A stretch of 64,000 nt of DNA from Calonectria ilicicola (Eukaryota; Ascomycota; Sordariomycetes; Hypocreales; Nectriaceae). The notes under the pieces were generated by a model. The model saw nothing but the letters and a program-made list of their open reading frames with translations. It had not been told where the DNA came from and made no database searches. The DNA is taken from assembly GCA_020809705.1 (NCBI GenBank), contig CP085833.1:2852001-2916000 (forward strand), in the 5' to 3' direction. The translations under genes were made by a program, and so were the position numbers. Of the stretch, positions 24,666 through 37,100 are shown piece after piece. The first letter of the stretch is position 1; each line of letters opens with the position of its first letter.

Positions 24666-25851
24666 ATGCCTGCTCGAACGCTCCCAACCTTTACGCGCGC
24701 TCAAATCGAGTCGCACAACTCCAAGAAGTCTTGCTATGTCACTATCGGCAACAAAGTTTACGATGTGACCGAGTTCGCCGACGACCATCCTGGCGGTGCC
24801 GATCTCGTCCTCGACTACGCCGGTCGCGATATCGAAGAGATCCTCAAGGACCCGGCTTCTCATACCCATTCCGATGCAGCATATGAAGTCCTTGATGACT
24901 CTCTGGTTGGATTCGTTGCCTCCGAGAAGGCGGCCAACGGTAACGGCCACGCCAACGGTCATGCCAATGGCAAGGCCGGTGCCTCCGAGAACGATGCCCC
25001 CGTCCACCCCCGAACCGGCATGTCTTGTGAGGAAGACTTGAATAAGGAGACGGACTATGACAATGACTATAAGAAGCACAAGTTCCTTGATCTTAGCCGT
25101 CCCCTCCTCCCTCAAGTCTGGTTCGGCGGATTCAGCAAGGAATTTTACTTGGACCAAGTCCATCGCCCTCGCCATTACAAGGGCGGTAAATCCGCGCCGC
25201 TCTTTGGCAACTTTCTCGAGCCCCTCTCCTTGACCCCTTGGTGGGTGGTCCCTACTGTTTGGTTGCCCTGGGTCACCTACGGCACCTATCTGGCTTCTCA
25301 GGGCTTTAGCACCCAGTTGATCACCGCCGGGTATTGGGCCTTTGGCATCTTCTTCTGGACTTTTACCGAGTATTGCCTTCACCGATTCCTGTTCCATCTT
25401 GACTAGTACGTATTGTATCGCCTCGTGTCTTGAAAGCAACCTAACCCTTCTCCGCAGCTACCTCCCCGACAACCGTGTTGGCATCACTCTGCACTTCTTG
25501 CTCCATGGTGTTCACCATTACTTGCCCATGGATAAGTATCGACTGGTCATGCCTCCCACTCTCTTCGTGGTGCTTGCAACCCCCTTCTGGTATCTTGCCC
25601 ATACTATCTTTGCCTACAGCTGGCATGCCGCTACTGCTGTCTACTGTGGTGGCATCTTCGGCTACGTCTGCTACGATCTTACTCACTACTTCCTTCACCA
25701 CACAAACCTCCCCCTCTGGTACAAGGAGCTCAAGAAGTACCACCTCGCTCACCACTTCCTCGACTACGAGCTTGGTTTCGGTGTCACCAGCAAGTTCTGG
25801 GATAATATCTTTGGCACCGCGCTCCTTTACGATGCTAAGAAGACGAACTAA
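24666..25851 (+). CDS. scs7: sphingolipid fatty acid 2-hydroxylase (Scs7/FAH type)
   Basis: Adds the alpha-hydroxyl group to the very-long-chain fatty acid of ceramides in the endoplasmic reticulum, using O2 and a fused cytochrome b5. Exons 24666-25405 and 25458-25851 give 377 residues. The N-terminal cytochrome b5 domain has the haem motif HPGG at 41-44 and a second likely haem ligand at His68. A linker with NGNGHANGHANG repeats follows. The C-terminal fatty acid hydroxylase domain carries the di-iron histidine motifs CLHRFLFH, HFLLHGVHH, HYFLHH and YHLAHH within hydrophobic segments. The intron falls between the first and second histidine boxes, and joining restores FHLDYYLPDNR. Length and domain order match Scs7. 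With PI synthase in the same window it contributes to inositol-phosphoceramide precursors. Confidence 0.94.
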
Positions 25852-26405
25852 AGCTGTTCATCCAGGCCGTGTTAAACTAATTCTTTCTTTAACAAATTGC
25901 ACTACTTTGAGGTCATGGTACATATTCTTTTTCTTCATTAGAACGCTTACTTTGACTGGAGTCGGAAGGGGCCAAAGCAGTAATGATTAGGATGGTAATG
26001 AGCTTATGCCGGGCGCAAGGCATTTATGACCACGAACCACTACCATAGTTTTAATGCTCTAGATTGTACGCGTGGCAGGATAGCTGCTCTTGGACATATC
26101 TAAATAATACTCCTCACTTGGATTTTTCGCATCAATCTTATACAATAATAATTCTTGATTCACATGCCATCTCGATAGCTTAGCTTACTGTGGCGCATCA
26201 CGTGAGGACCTCTGTGGCTCAGGCCAAAACCTTGTTTCATCAGGCATCATCCATAAAATACGGACATTTTCCCTCGGATCATCCGAGCCGCCGCCTTAAC
26301 GACGCGAGTGAAACAATCCAACTTTTTTTTTTGGTCGACTCACAGGCCCGATTAGGTGATTTCAATATTTGAGCATCTCGGAACTTACCAGACGGCATAG
26401 ACACC
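25852..26405. other. intergenic region between fatty acid 2-hydroxylase and splicing factor
   Basis: A 554-base interval carrying the 3' end of the hydroxylase gene and the promoter of the downstream RRM gene. A TCACGTGA palindrome lies at 26198-26205 and a T run at 26324-26332. No coding frame is supported. Confidence 0.5.
26198..26205. promoter_or_regulatory. TCACGTGA E-box palindrome upstream of the RRM splicing factor
   Basis: An 8-base palindrome about 200 bp upstream of the ATG at 26406. It matches the core bound by Cbf1-type bHLH factors. The same octamer occurs upstream of the Chl4 gene (twice) and between the TatD and RNR1 genes. Confidence 0.45.
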
Positions 26406-28277
26406 ATGGCTACTTTGGACGTGGAGGCGCTCCTTGATGCCACAGCGAAGGATACTGAGCAGAAGATCAAGAGTCCCACCGAAGAGCAAACCCGGGATGA
26501 GAGATCCGACCGACGTGACAGGGATCGTGAACGCGACCGTGGCCGTGATGGCAGCCGACACCGAGACCGCGACCATGACCGCCGGAGGCGCGACCGTCGA
26601 GATCACAGCCAGACACGAAGCCGACGAGGCACACCAGATGTAGGAACGCCACGAAGCGATGCCGGCAGCCACAAAAGTAGGAGGAGAAGCAGAAGTCGCG
26701 ATGATGATCGCCGCCACTCACGCCGAAATAGAGACGGCGATTATTACAGAGGTGGAAGGCGCTCGAGGTCCCGATCTCGCTCACCCTATCGCCACTACCG
26801 CCCTCGCGATGACCGCGACCACCGTGAACGACGGGATCGTGACCGCCGTCCCCGTGAATATGGCCGCGGCCGAGACGATGATCGCCGAGATTACAAGCGT
26901 GAGGCCACACCCCAGCTTACTGAAGACGAACGAGATCGCCGCACTGTGTTTGTCCAACAGCTTGCAGCCCGTCTGCGCACTCGCGAGCTGAAGGAGTTTT
27001 TCGAAAAGGTTGGCCCAGTCAATGAAGCTCAAATTGTTAAGGACCGAATTAGTCAAAGATCCAAGGGGTAAGTGTTTAAAGCAAGCATTTGGTGAATAGC
27101 TCATTGCTAACTGATATGTTTAGAGTTGGTTACGTCGAGTTCAAAAATGAAGAATCCGTTACCCAGGCACTTCAACTCACTGGACAGAAACTGCTAGGTA
27201 TTCCTGTCATTGTTCAATTGACAGAAGCCGAGAAAAACCGACAGGCCCGCAACCCCGATTCTGGGTCACATCCCAACTCTATTCCATTTCACCGTCTTTA
27301 TGTCGGCAACATTCACTTCAACGTGACCGAGCAAGATCTGCAGGCTGTGTTTGAGCCATTTGGTGAGCTTGAGTTTGTCCAACTTCAAAAGGATGAGAAT
27401 AACCGAAGCCGCGGTTACGGCTTTGTCCAGTACGTCTCTCACTGTCCCTGTAATACTTTTTTTTAATCATCTGCTAACGCTTGCACAGATTCCGTGATGC
27501 AACCCAGGCAAGAGAAGCGTTGGAGAAGATGAACGGCTTTGATTTGGCCGGTCGTCCTATCCGCGTTGGTCTTGGAAACGATAAGTTCACCCCTGAGAGC
27601 ACTGCCAACCTGTTGCAGAGATTTTCCGGCCAGAATTCCCAATTTCAAGGCTCAGCCTTTTCTGGTGCTGGTGGCCGCGGCCCTCAATCCTCGGCCTTTG
27701 ACCGAGCAGGAGGCCGAGAGAGTGAGAAGTCGGGTGGTGCCAGCGCCCTTGACGACACCGATGTCGCTGGTGTCAACTTTAACAACTATAGTCGCGATGC
27801 ATTGATGAGAAAGCTTGCCAGAACTGACGAGAGCACCAATGGCAATGACGAACGACAGGTCCTCAAACCCAAGACGGAGGCCAAGCCGCTCCCCGTGAAT
27901 GTTAATATGGCGAGCCGTTGTGTCGTTCTTCACAACATGTTTGATCCCGAAGAGTAAGTTTTTTTTTTTTTTTTTAATTTGCAGCCCAAGAAGTTATTGC
28001 TGACTCGTTGTGTTTTAGGGAAGAAGGTGACGAATGGGTCAGAGAGCTCGAGGATGACGTTAGGCAGGAGGCCGAGTCGAAATACGGACATGTCGTTCAC
28101 ATCTCTGTCGATCCAAACTCCAAGGGAGACATTTACCTCAAGTTTGACAAAGTCCAGGGCGGCGAAAATGCAATCAAGGGCCTCAACGGCCGATACTTCG
28201 GTGGACGAATGATTGACGCGGCACCTGTTGTAGATGCCGTCTACAGCAGTTTGTTCTCTCGTACCCGGGCAATCTGA
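26406..28277 (+). CDS. RS-domain, triple-RRM splicing factor (RBM39/CAPER-alpha, S. pombe Rsd1 type)
   Basis: Nuclear pre-mRNA splicing factor related to U2AF65. Exons 26406-27067, 27124-27429, 27489-27953 and 28019-28277 give 563 residues. Residues 30-170 are dominated by RD, RE and SR dipeptides. RRM1 (about 180-250) has TVFVQQL and GVGYVEF; RRM2 (about 268-348) has LYVGNI and RGYGFVQF. The C-terminal RRM is a U2AF-homology motif: an acidic helix ([15 protein letters not shown]) and the loop GRYF, whose Arg-x-Phe is the ligand-binding signature of UHM domains. Introns split each RRM and each junction restores the RNP sequence. RBM39 proteins use the UHM to bind SF3B1 and U2AF. The intron before the last exon starts with a long T run, unusually close to the donor. 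Confidence 0.92.
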
Positions 28278-29714
28278 AGCTAATGTCGGCTTGTCGACAC
28301 TGCTATTTAGGACGTCTTGCGCAGGTTAGCAGTGTCCGCCCCGACTGGCTGAAATCCCCGACTAAGACTTTTGGTTGTTCAATAGGCATGAAGCCTTTGC
28401 TTCCTCGGAGAGAGCATGTACTCTCATGACGACTCACCAAAGCACCCGACAACGGTTTACCCTCTTCCCCAATCTTAACCTCAACTTCTCACCCACACCG
28501 CGTTTGGGATACCACTCAAGCATCCCTTCCCATCTTAACACTTGGTATTGCAGGTTATGTCTCCCGCCACTCTGGATGCCACGCAGTATCCCTGGATTCA
28601 CCAACTACTCTAGGTCGAGCACTCCCTGGTGCAAGCCCCCTGCTGATATCTGTACCTTAGGATGGCCCTCTCCTCCACGAAAAGAAGGGGCAACTGCCCA
28701 TAGCCCCACCACGCCTGTTTAGATAGCCCTGGCATTTGGTACAAAATAGATTGTGTTCAGCGTAGTAGAGAGAGTACGATTGTTTAGTTTTTGTGATGGT
28801 TTTCTTTTTCTCTTTTTTTTTTTTTTTTTTTTTTACTTTTGTTTTGGTGTTTGATTTGCTAAATGGCTGTAATTTCATGACGTTTTGGGTATTTATCATG
28901 TCCTTAGGAGTCGTTAATATAGTGGCATAGTTTAGGCTAGGAATAAAAAAGTTTAAGCAAACTAAGTATTGTTGAGCTTTTGTGCAACCTCAGAAACATT
29001 GCATTCTATGAACACGAGTAGAAAACCCTCCATCGCCCTTTTTCTCGTTGCAAGCAGTCAGTCGGACTGAAGGGAGATCAGATGAGAGAAGTAGATGAGT
29101 TCGTCTTGCTTGTTTTTAGATGCTTCGCCCTGGTCCCCTTTTTATAGCAAATAAATCGTATTAACAGTGAATAGTAGTGGGCGGCCTTAACATGTTTGCT
29201 GTGGAACGCACGCGGTCGTTTATTGCCCTCAGTTTCCTCAAAAACACATGATGAGCAATTTCATGAGCTTGGTTTTCGAAAGCAGTTTACATATGGCTGT
29301 TTCATCGTCCATGTGCTGGTTACTATTAGAAAATGCTGGATTGAAGGGACACTGCTGTGCCATGACTCATTATTATTATTTTTAATGTATAGTTGATGGC
29401 CTCTAGGGGGATGATTCATTGACTCTAACTCCCGTCCCATGACTATGGCTGACGGTCCGAGGGCATCTGCCTGGCCAGAGTTTGCTGAGTCCTCCGTTCT
29501 TTTGTTTGCCCTTGTTTATTATGATTTCCTATTGAAATGTAAGCAAAAGGCCCAAATCTGAGCACAGTAGCAGAAGTTTTCTTTTCCGCTCTCTGAACGC
29601 TGCACTGTGCCTCTCGCTCTCACCTCACCCTGGCCACCACCCATTTTCTTCCTCAACACTTCTAATTTGTCCGCGCCTTCTTAGCTACCACTGGAGTATT
29701 CATTTGGGCCTAGA
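28278..29714. other. intergenic region with long T tract
   Basis: About 1.4 kb with no supported gene. It contains a run of about 24 T around 28811-28834, A/T-rich sequence and a short ATT-repeat near 29370-29380. It holds the splicing-factor 3' end and the promoter of the coiled-coil gene. Confidence 0.5.
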
Positions 29715-32046
29715 ATGAATAAGGACCATAACAAGTCTGCAGATAGCGACTCAAGCGATAAACAACCTGGGTCGCGCTGGTCTAGCAGCCTCGAAGGGCT
29801 CAGCTCTCGAGCCGAATCAAGCAACATGCTCTCCATCAACTTCTCGACGCCCCTAGCAGGGCCTGCTCGATCAGAACGAATTAAGCAAATGACCAATAAC
29901 CATGTATGTTCCTTTACGTTTCATACTGGAAACCCAGGCGCTGACGTGTGCTTATCCACAGCCTGCCTTTGAGAAGGCAAGAATGTCTCAGGAGATTCTT
30001 GTCAAAATCCAAACCTCTCTCCGTCGCATGCCCGGCGTCTCAGCCAAGGAATCTAATGAGATCATCTCGCAGCTCCAGGAAGTTGGCCAGATAATCAGCC
30101 AGGAGACGAGCCAGCTCGTTGACGCACTGATGAATCTCCAGCTCGACGCCGAAGATACAGACAAGGCCACTGCGCGCATGAGCATCGAAGCCAACCTGGC
30201 CAAGGCCAAGATAGACGATAAAGTCCAGGCTGTCAGTAATCTTACTGTTGAACTCAGAGAGGAGAAGGAGAAGCGCAAGGCTGCTGAGGCTGAGGTTTCC
30301 AAGGTTATGGAGGATCTCCAGAAGCTCACCCAGGAGTTCAAGTCTTACAAGGAGAAAGAAACACACCACCACAATGATGAATCTCCGAGTCGCTCAGACA
30401 TGATCAAGGTGAGCAGCCGATGATCAATCTGGAAACCTGCAATTTTCTAACACTGCACCGTAGCAATTAGAGGCAACTGTTCAACACCTGGAGGGCCAAG
30501 TCAACAACCGACGCTCTCTGTGGGTCATGAAGCACTCTAGCCCCAAGTCAGTTGCCCGTGCCATCGAGACTATCGCCGAGTCCTGCCCGGACAAGGAAGC
30601 TGTCCATAAATCCATTATGTCTCTTCGCCCTGAGAGTCGAGATGAGCCCAGCCCACCAGACTCCAAGCACCTGTCACACGTCTTCACAGACTTGGCACTT
30701 CAAACCACGGCTCGCCCCGCGACTGGTTTCCAGCCCAACAGAAGCGGCATGTTTGGTCCTCCAAGATTTGGACCTCTGACTGCTGGTCCCCCGCGAGTCG
30801 GATCGACTGCGCCCTCTGACCGGCGGGCATCCACGAACTGGGCGCCTGGAATGCCTGCTCAAGGCCGCTTCGCGAACACCCCTGGGAATGGTAGCTTGGG
30901 ATCTGCCGCGTTCGGACGAGCGCCTTCACGCCGAGGTTTTCACAACGGGTCGTATCGCCCTAGCATGTCTGACCTATATCACCAAAACATGGCTCTGACC
31001 GAAAAGAACCTGCGACCTGAAAGTGCCTTTGGGCACAGACGAGAATTTTATCCTGCTACTCCTTCGGCTACTCGAAACAAGTACACTCGCTTCCGCGACC
31101 CTGTCTCTCCCGAGTTTCCAAGCGTCCAATCCGCTACTTCCCTGGTTAACCGCAACGCCTTTTCGGGGCCTCTCATCCACATCACTAACATGGCTGTGGC
31201 TGCTTGGAATGAGCAGATAATGGAGCTGTACACTGCCATCCGCGCATTTGTCGAGCACAACGCCAATGAGCCCAGTTGTCTCAATCCTGCTCAGCTGTCA
31301 CAGACTCGCCTCTGGCCAGTTCTCCTGGCGACATACTATCCTCTTCTCGAATCTGAAGCCATATCCTATCTAGAGTACCACCTGAAGGATGAGAGCTCTA
31401 AATCTTGCCTCGTCACACGAGTCATCATTGATTTCATCGTAAACAGAGTCTGGGTTCCGCGTGCCTGGTGTGGTGCTGATACCGAGGCAAACTATGGGAT
31501 CATGGATATTGAAAAGGAAATTGAGAGAACCCAAGGCAAGTTAATCGTTGAAATCCAACTATATATTCCTATCCTAACACCATACATACAGGCCAACCCT
31601 CTACATACCGACAACCCATCCTAGATCGACAGGCTGCTGTGGTTGACTCCATCATGAAGCTTGACCATTATGCGCAATTCGGCAAGGCACGCACTGAAGA
31701 GATCACGGAAATGTTAATCCAGATGATTCGTCCTCTTCTCAATCCTGACGCCATCTCCGCCAACACATACCGCGATCTAGAACACGTTTCCCACATAGCT
31801 TGGGGCCTGTCGTCGCGGATACTCACCAGTCGCTTGACCTTCGATTTCCGGTTCCCTGAAGTTGGATGCCGTTTCTCGTGCCAGTCCATGATTCCCATCT
31901 GGCCCAATATGGACCCCATGGAGCTGCAGGCGAAGCACTGGCGTGTTGCGCTCGTCACTACCCCGGTAATCACTTGCCGCAACGACACGGGCACCAATAT
32001 TTCAGCCCATTCAGTTGCCTTGGCAGATGTGGTTTGCATGCAGTAG
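29715..32046 (+). CDS. coiled-coil fungal protein of unknown function
   Basis: I do not recognise this gene. Exons 29715-29903, 29962-30408, 30464-31535 and 31592-32046 give 720 residues. The first 60 residues are Ser-rich and hydrophilic. Residues about 70-230 form a long Glu/Lys/Leu/Ala-rich coiled coil (VQAVSNLTVELREEKEKRKA). A Pro/Gly/Arg-rich low-complexity linker follows. The C-terminal 250 residues look globular and mainly helical, with no known motif. There is no signal peptide or membrane segment, so it is probably a cytosolic or nuclear scaffold. The third intron (31536-31591) begins with GC instead of GT: the donor is G|GCAAGT and only this junction gives a whole-codon product and a single continuous frame. 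A CTAAC branch point is present. Confidence 0.78.
31536..31591 (+). other. GC-AG intron in the coiled-coil gene
   Basis: A 56-nt intron with donor GCAAGT, the preferred non-GT donor, branch-like CCTAAC and acceptor CATACAG. The GT donor 5 bases further on would shift the frame into a stop within 18 codons. Confidence 0.65.
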
Positions 32047-33061
32047 AGATATCATTGGGAAATGTGCTAAGCGGGCAATCATAGGTCGTTTACTATTTGA
32101 TTGGGCACATAGCCAGCGACCAATTTTCCCACGCCTCCTTGGCCAATCTCACCAATTTGAAGCAACCATGGCAAAGCCATTGGAATGAGCGCCTTTTTTT
32201 TTTGTTACATTACAATCGCTATCGAGCGTTCATATATTCACCTTATCCTGTATCCCCTGTCGCAGTTTTTTACTTTTGGGACACACGGAAATAAAGGAGG
32301 TTTCCGGATTCTTGCATTTACGGGGCTTTGGTTTTCGTTTGTTTTCCGGGGCTGGGAGAGATGGACAGTTCAAAGGAGAACAAGCAAGTCTATTTCGGAA
32401 AAAAGTCATACGTTTTGCAATTTTTGTGCCAGGGGGTAAAACGGGAGGGAGAAAACCGAGGATTATTTAGGCGAGAGAAGTCAACGAAGTAAGGGGGCCA
32501 AAAAGGGAATACGTCCTCAGTTAAGTGCGACGGCTGCGGCATATATCTCTTGACGATTGGATCTCGTCCTAAAACTAGGCGAGGGTTATTGAAGCGACGA
32601 GTCATGCTCAAAAGAAATACCCTCTGTTTACTAGAACTTGTGGTAATAGGCAATTTAATTTTTAGGAATATCCTATATTCAAGTACTGATGACTTCGCTG
32701 TGTAAATTTATAGCCTAGTGAATTTTCTTATGTTGATATTATGCTCGCCTTGCGATTTTCATTACACTGCACTCGTCATCAGGGATTTGGTAGCTTGAAA
32801 ATTGGTATTTTGTTCGGTCGTATATTTCTAATCCGACTCTAATTCTATGATACATTTATTGTGTGCCCTGCTCAATCCGTTTCCCACGGTGATTTTCATG
32901 AACATCTTTCTATCAGCCCAGTCCGTCCGTAATACATCAGAATTTAGAAGAAGTACAAGTACATGTAGGGTATAAATTACAAAGGAGAAATAAAAAAGGA
33001 CCGGCTGAATAAGGAAGAAGAAGAGGAAAGAAAAAAAAGGAAAGAAAGCTGGGTCATATCG
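32047..33061. other. convergent spacer between coiled-coil and VWA genes
   Basis: About 1 kb between two 3' ends, A/T-rich, with purine runs near 33012-33047. No coding frame is supported. Confidence 0.5.
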
Positions 33062-34147
33062 TCAGACTCGGCGGAGGCGCATCATCTCCTCTATGGTCAT
33101 GTTGTCAAGGCGACGCGTAACTGCACCCAAAACAACCTTGAGAATCCCTTCAGCCGTCAGAGTCTTTTTGTTGGATTGCCAGGTGACAGTATCCACTATG
33201 TCGCGTACACCAGGCATTTTGCACAGGCCATCGTCCAACGCCTCGAGGCGTGATTTAGCGAATTGGTCGTCTCCGACTTGGAAGAACTGGATGCCAACTT
33301 GATGAGCGGGTGCGTCGAGCTTATTCAGTGTCCTCGCGCAATGCTCAATTACTTCTTCTGGGGCGTCTTGCGGGGCCCCGTCGGTGATGACAATAATATT
33401 GATCGGCTTAACTTGCTCTTCTTTCCCAAGATCTGTCATTTTCTTGAGGTTTTTCAGGTATGGCCTAAGAATCCGGTTCAGACATGCACCGGTTGGTGTC
33501 AAGCCAGAAGGTTGGACTTGCTCAAAGAGCTCCTTGATTTGGTCGGCGCTGCTGATATTGACATAACCACGCTCGTTGTTGCTGAATGAAGAACCGGCGG
33601 TTGGCTTGTGGTTCAAGAAGTAAATATCGATGCCATCTGGATCACGGGACGCGCAGACAGGAGCAATGGAAGCAAGGACATTTCTAGCCTCCTTCCATCG
33701 ATTGCCCGTCATAGATGTTGAGTCGTCAATGACAAAGATGGTATCAAAGTCGGAAAGATAGGCATATGGATCCTCCTTGAAAGCGGGGCAAACTGTAGCA
33801 GAGGCTTTGCACTTGGAAAAGTTGTTGCCACCTGAAACTGAAAGGTCGGTAGCGGAGGTATAGGGAGGAGGGGCATCTGGTTTGAATATTAGTGATGTTT
33901 TCTAGGAGAAGCGAGATTTGGGGCCCTGTCAAGACGCACCTTCTTGGCTATAGTTGGTGAATGGGTTCAGTGAGGTCTTTGCAGAATCGGTGTATTTGAC
34001 ATCTGCAGCATAGATTCTCTCGCGACTGGCGCTCTTGCCGCCTGATTGGCTAGAAAACTTTTGCTTAAGGTTTGAGAAGAGTGACCCTTTTTTGGCTGGT
34101 TTGGATGAGAGTCCAGAGCTGCAACGATGGCAAAGTGGTGAGAGCAT
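33062..34147 (-). CDS. von Willebrand factor A domain protein, intracellular type
   Basis: A 340-residue protein from exons 34147-33940 and 33876-33062; the junction gives NYSQEDAPPPYTSATDLS. The C-terminal 230 residues form a VWA domain with a complete MIDAS: DxSxS at 120-124 (DDSTS), the Thr in LTPTG and the Asp in IVITDGAPQD, so metal-dependent ligand binding is possible. The N-terminal 115 residues are basic then Pro/Ser-rich. There is no signal peptide or membrane helix, so it is predicted to be cytosolic, unlike integrins. Many fungi carry similar stand-alone VWA proteins whose partners are unknown. Start ATG 34147 is the first in a frame that runs without an intron to the single splice site. 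Confidence 0.8.
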
Positions 34148-37100
34148 ATTGGGCGATTTGGTTGGGGTTGTTCAAGGTCTAGTTTGGAGTGAATCACTTT
34201 TCTTGTGTTTGTTTCTAGATGTCCGAACTACAACAAAAGTGATGATATTATATATATTACTTGATTTCAAATACAAGATGAATCTAATATGCCTAAGCAG
34301 GCGATGCATCGCTACTTGACACCAGTGAGTGAGCCCTTCAGGGCTGAGCAATCCAAGTGGATATGTATGTGGCTGTGGCTGTGGCCGGTGGGGCAGAGCA
34401 CACCAGTACAACTGTGCGTTGTGTGGCTACTGTTTGACCATCCAATCGTTTGGCGACAAGGCTTTCTCAGCACTGCCAAGGCAATTCACCACAGCATTCC
34501 TCCGTTTCGTGTATACTCCATCAATGTGGGAAATGTGTCTCGAAATATGGCGGCTCACACCATTGAAAAACCCCAGCCTTGTGTTTTTCAGCATAAGCGG
34601 CCTTGTAAGTTCTGCATCGCCGAGAGGCACAAAGACAAACTGTGCGGGGGTAAGACACGCGCAGGCTGGCTGTTGAAATCCAGTTAGAGCGCAATTAAAA
34701 CGTTGCCACAGCCTAGAAATACCGAATATGTGTAAATCAAATGAGGGCAGAAATGGAATTAATTATCGGGCAAAAGGCTCAATAGAGGCCATGCCACTTT
34801 TGATTCGCACCCATGATGCTGTGGGCTATGGGGTCCAAATGACACTGTGGATATCGGTCTAGCCATGTGGACATTGATTTTCCTGGGGCCAAAAATTCGG
34901 GGTCAGTTGGATGGATGGAGTGAGCCAGGATGTAAAACCTCGGTGAAGCAGTTCGGAATCATGCTGGGCCGCCGCTGGTTGAGCGAGTTTGAAAGTGGCC
35001 CTCTCATCGTGCTTTTTTTCCTTCTGGTTATCTTCACCAGCTGCACCCTCACCTTGCCCCAACTTTGCCCGAGTCTCCCCACAACGCGACCTTCCAACCA
35101 GAGGCTAACCCACGACCGGCCAAGGTGTGGTGGAATGGCAGATCGTGGACAGAAACACGCAAAGCAGCTTCTTCATGGAGCGATTTTCCATCTTCGTACG
35201 TGTGCGCGAATAAAAAAGCGAGCAGAGAAGGCCTGTGGGATCCCTGGCCCGAGGTCACCGTGCGGCTTTTAAGGTGAGCGCGGCGAACGAGGCCTCACCA
35301 ACATCCCACCTAGGAGTAGATGTGACACCATCGCCAACACAACCCGGGGCCGTATCCTCCGTGGGTCTGATGATTTCCCCCCTGCTCACCGTAAGCTGCG
35401 AGTGCTAGGTGCTCAGTACGGTCCGCGACATCGGGACTAACCGGGTCGGTTCAGAATGTTCCACGATGTCTTCGTGTTGTTCCTAGACAGACCAAGGCCT
35501 TCGGCCAGGGCGGGTTCCAGAAATCATCAAACAGTACTGCGCCGGGAGAGCATCTCCCCACCTTAATGGGGGGCGATACCCGACGACTCCCCATACGAGA
35601 GCGAGCTCATTTGCCAGGGGTGTTTTCCAAGGATGCCTGTTGGGTATTATCTAAGTTAACCCAATCCTCGCGTCCAATCAATTAAATAATAGAACCATAA
35701 CCGCGCCCCAAATGGATCCAAAGCTTGATGTGAAAAGGGTCCTCTCGCCTTCGCCGGTCGAGCAAGCAGCATAAGAAAGAGGCTTGTCATATTTGTTTCC
35801 GTGTATGTGGACTAAGAACTCTGAAGATGTTCGTGCAGTTTCCCAAGGCGACCAAGGGACCGGGCCGGCAGCTAGATCCGGGCATGGCCCTATCCCAGAG
35901 CGTTTATGCGAGTTATCGTGGGATAATAGACTCCACCTTGGAACCTCCACCTAGTGGGCTGGGGTGGAGGGAGGGGCAACTTGTGGAATCGCACTCACGC
36001 ACCATGAGCAGCAGAGACCGAGTTGCTGACCTGGTGGGAAACCCGGCCGGCGCTTGGGTAACAGCCAGGGGGCGAAAGGTAAACAGGAGTTTTTTTGCCA
36101 AAAGACAACACAACTTGCCGCCTCCTAGGGCTTACAAGGTAATCGATCTGCGTGGGTGATAATCGCATGTACCGCGATCCACCTGCATTGGCCATGCCGA
36201 GTATCCGACCTGAAGATGTACACGTTGTTGTAAGAGGCCTCTCGGTGGCCGCTGGTTGACAATTGAGAGGGCAGCTAAAGCAGCCCACCATGTCATTCCT
36301 TGCTGTGTAATGGGACCGCGCACGCAAAGCCCAGTCCAGTACGTCACTTTTTACTGGCTCTGCAGGGGAGCGAGACATGGAGAAGGTAACTAAAGACTGT
36401 GTACGAGGCGGGTAGCATTATGTACTGTAGATGCATGTACGTAGTTCCAAAGTCCCATGCCTGTAAGAAGAGGGATCCCAGTTTAATTCACTGATGATTA
36501 CCTCTTTTATTTGTTGTTAGTCGAGCTGCCGTGGGGGGGCTGGCGAAACGACCAGTAACATCTCGATTCCGACATGGCGCCGGCTATTGGGAGGGGTGGG
36601 AAAAAAAGCAACTGACCACACAACTGAGCGACAATAACGAAGCAGCGCAATGGAAAATAGTCATTTGAAGAACTCAAAGGGTATAGCTCGGATAAGACAA
36701 TTGAGGCATGCGCCCCAGGATTTAAGCTGCAGGGACGATGCTGTGGGATGGGGACTTAGAGAGCGGCACATGGGATAGCAACATGTACCTAAGCCGCCAG
36801 TGCTGACCTTGATATCTTAAGCTGTCAGCTCTGCCCGGGTTTGCTCCAATCAAGAGATTTCGGGCGCAAGCCCAGTAACATTCAAAAGGGTCTGGGCCCT
36901 GGCTAAAGCACAAGGAAGGTGAATCCTCTGCCATGGGACGACGGCGAGTAAAGGGGCCGGTTTCGTTGCTGCAGCTTGACCGGGAAATCGTCATGCATCC
37001 CAACGTCAACCAATGCTCGCCGCTCACTGCTCACTGCAGAAACACTCACAGACCACCGGGCCCCTACTGTAGGTCAGGTACGGGGTACGCGTGCAAGTAC

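Noticed and set aside
34847..35272. 141-codon plus-strand frame with a hydrophobic stretch
   Set aside because: The hydrophobic run alone is not enough; there is no conserved motif, and the flanks look random.
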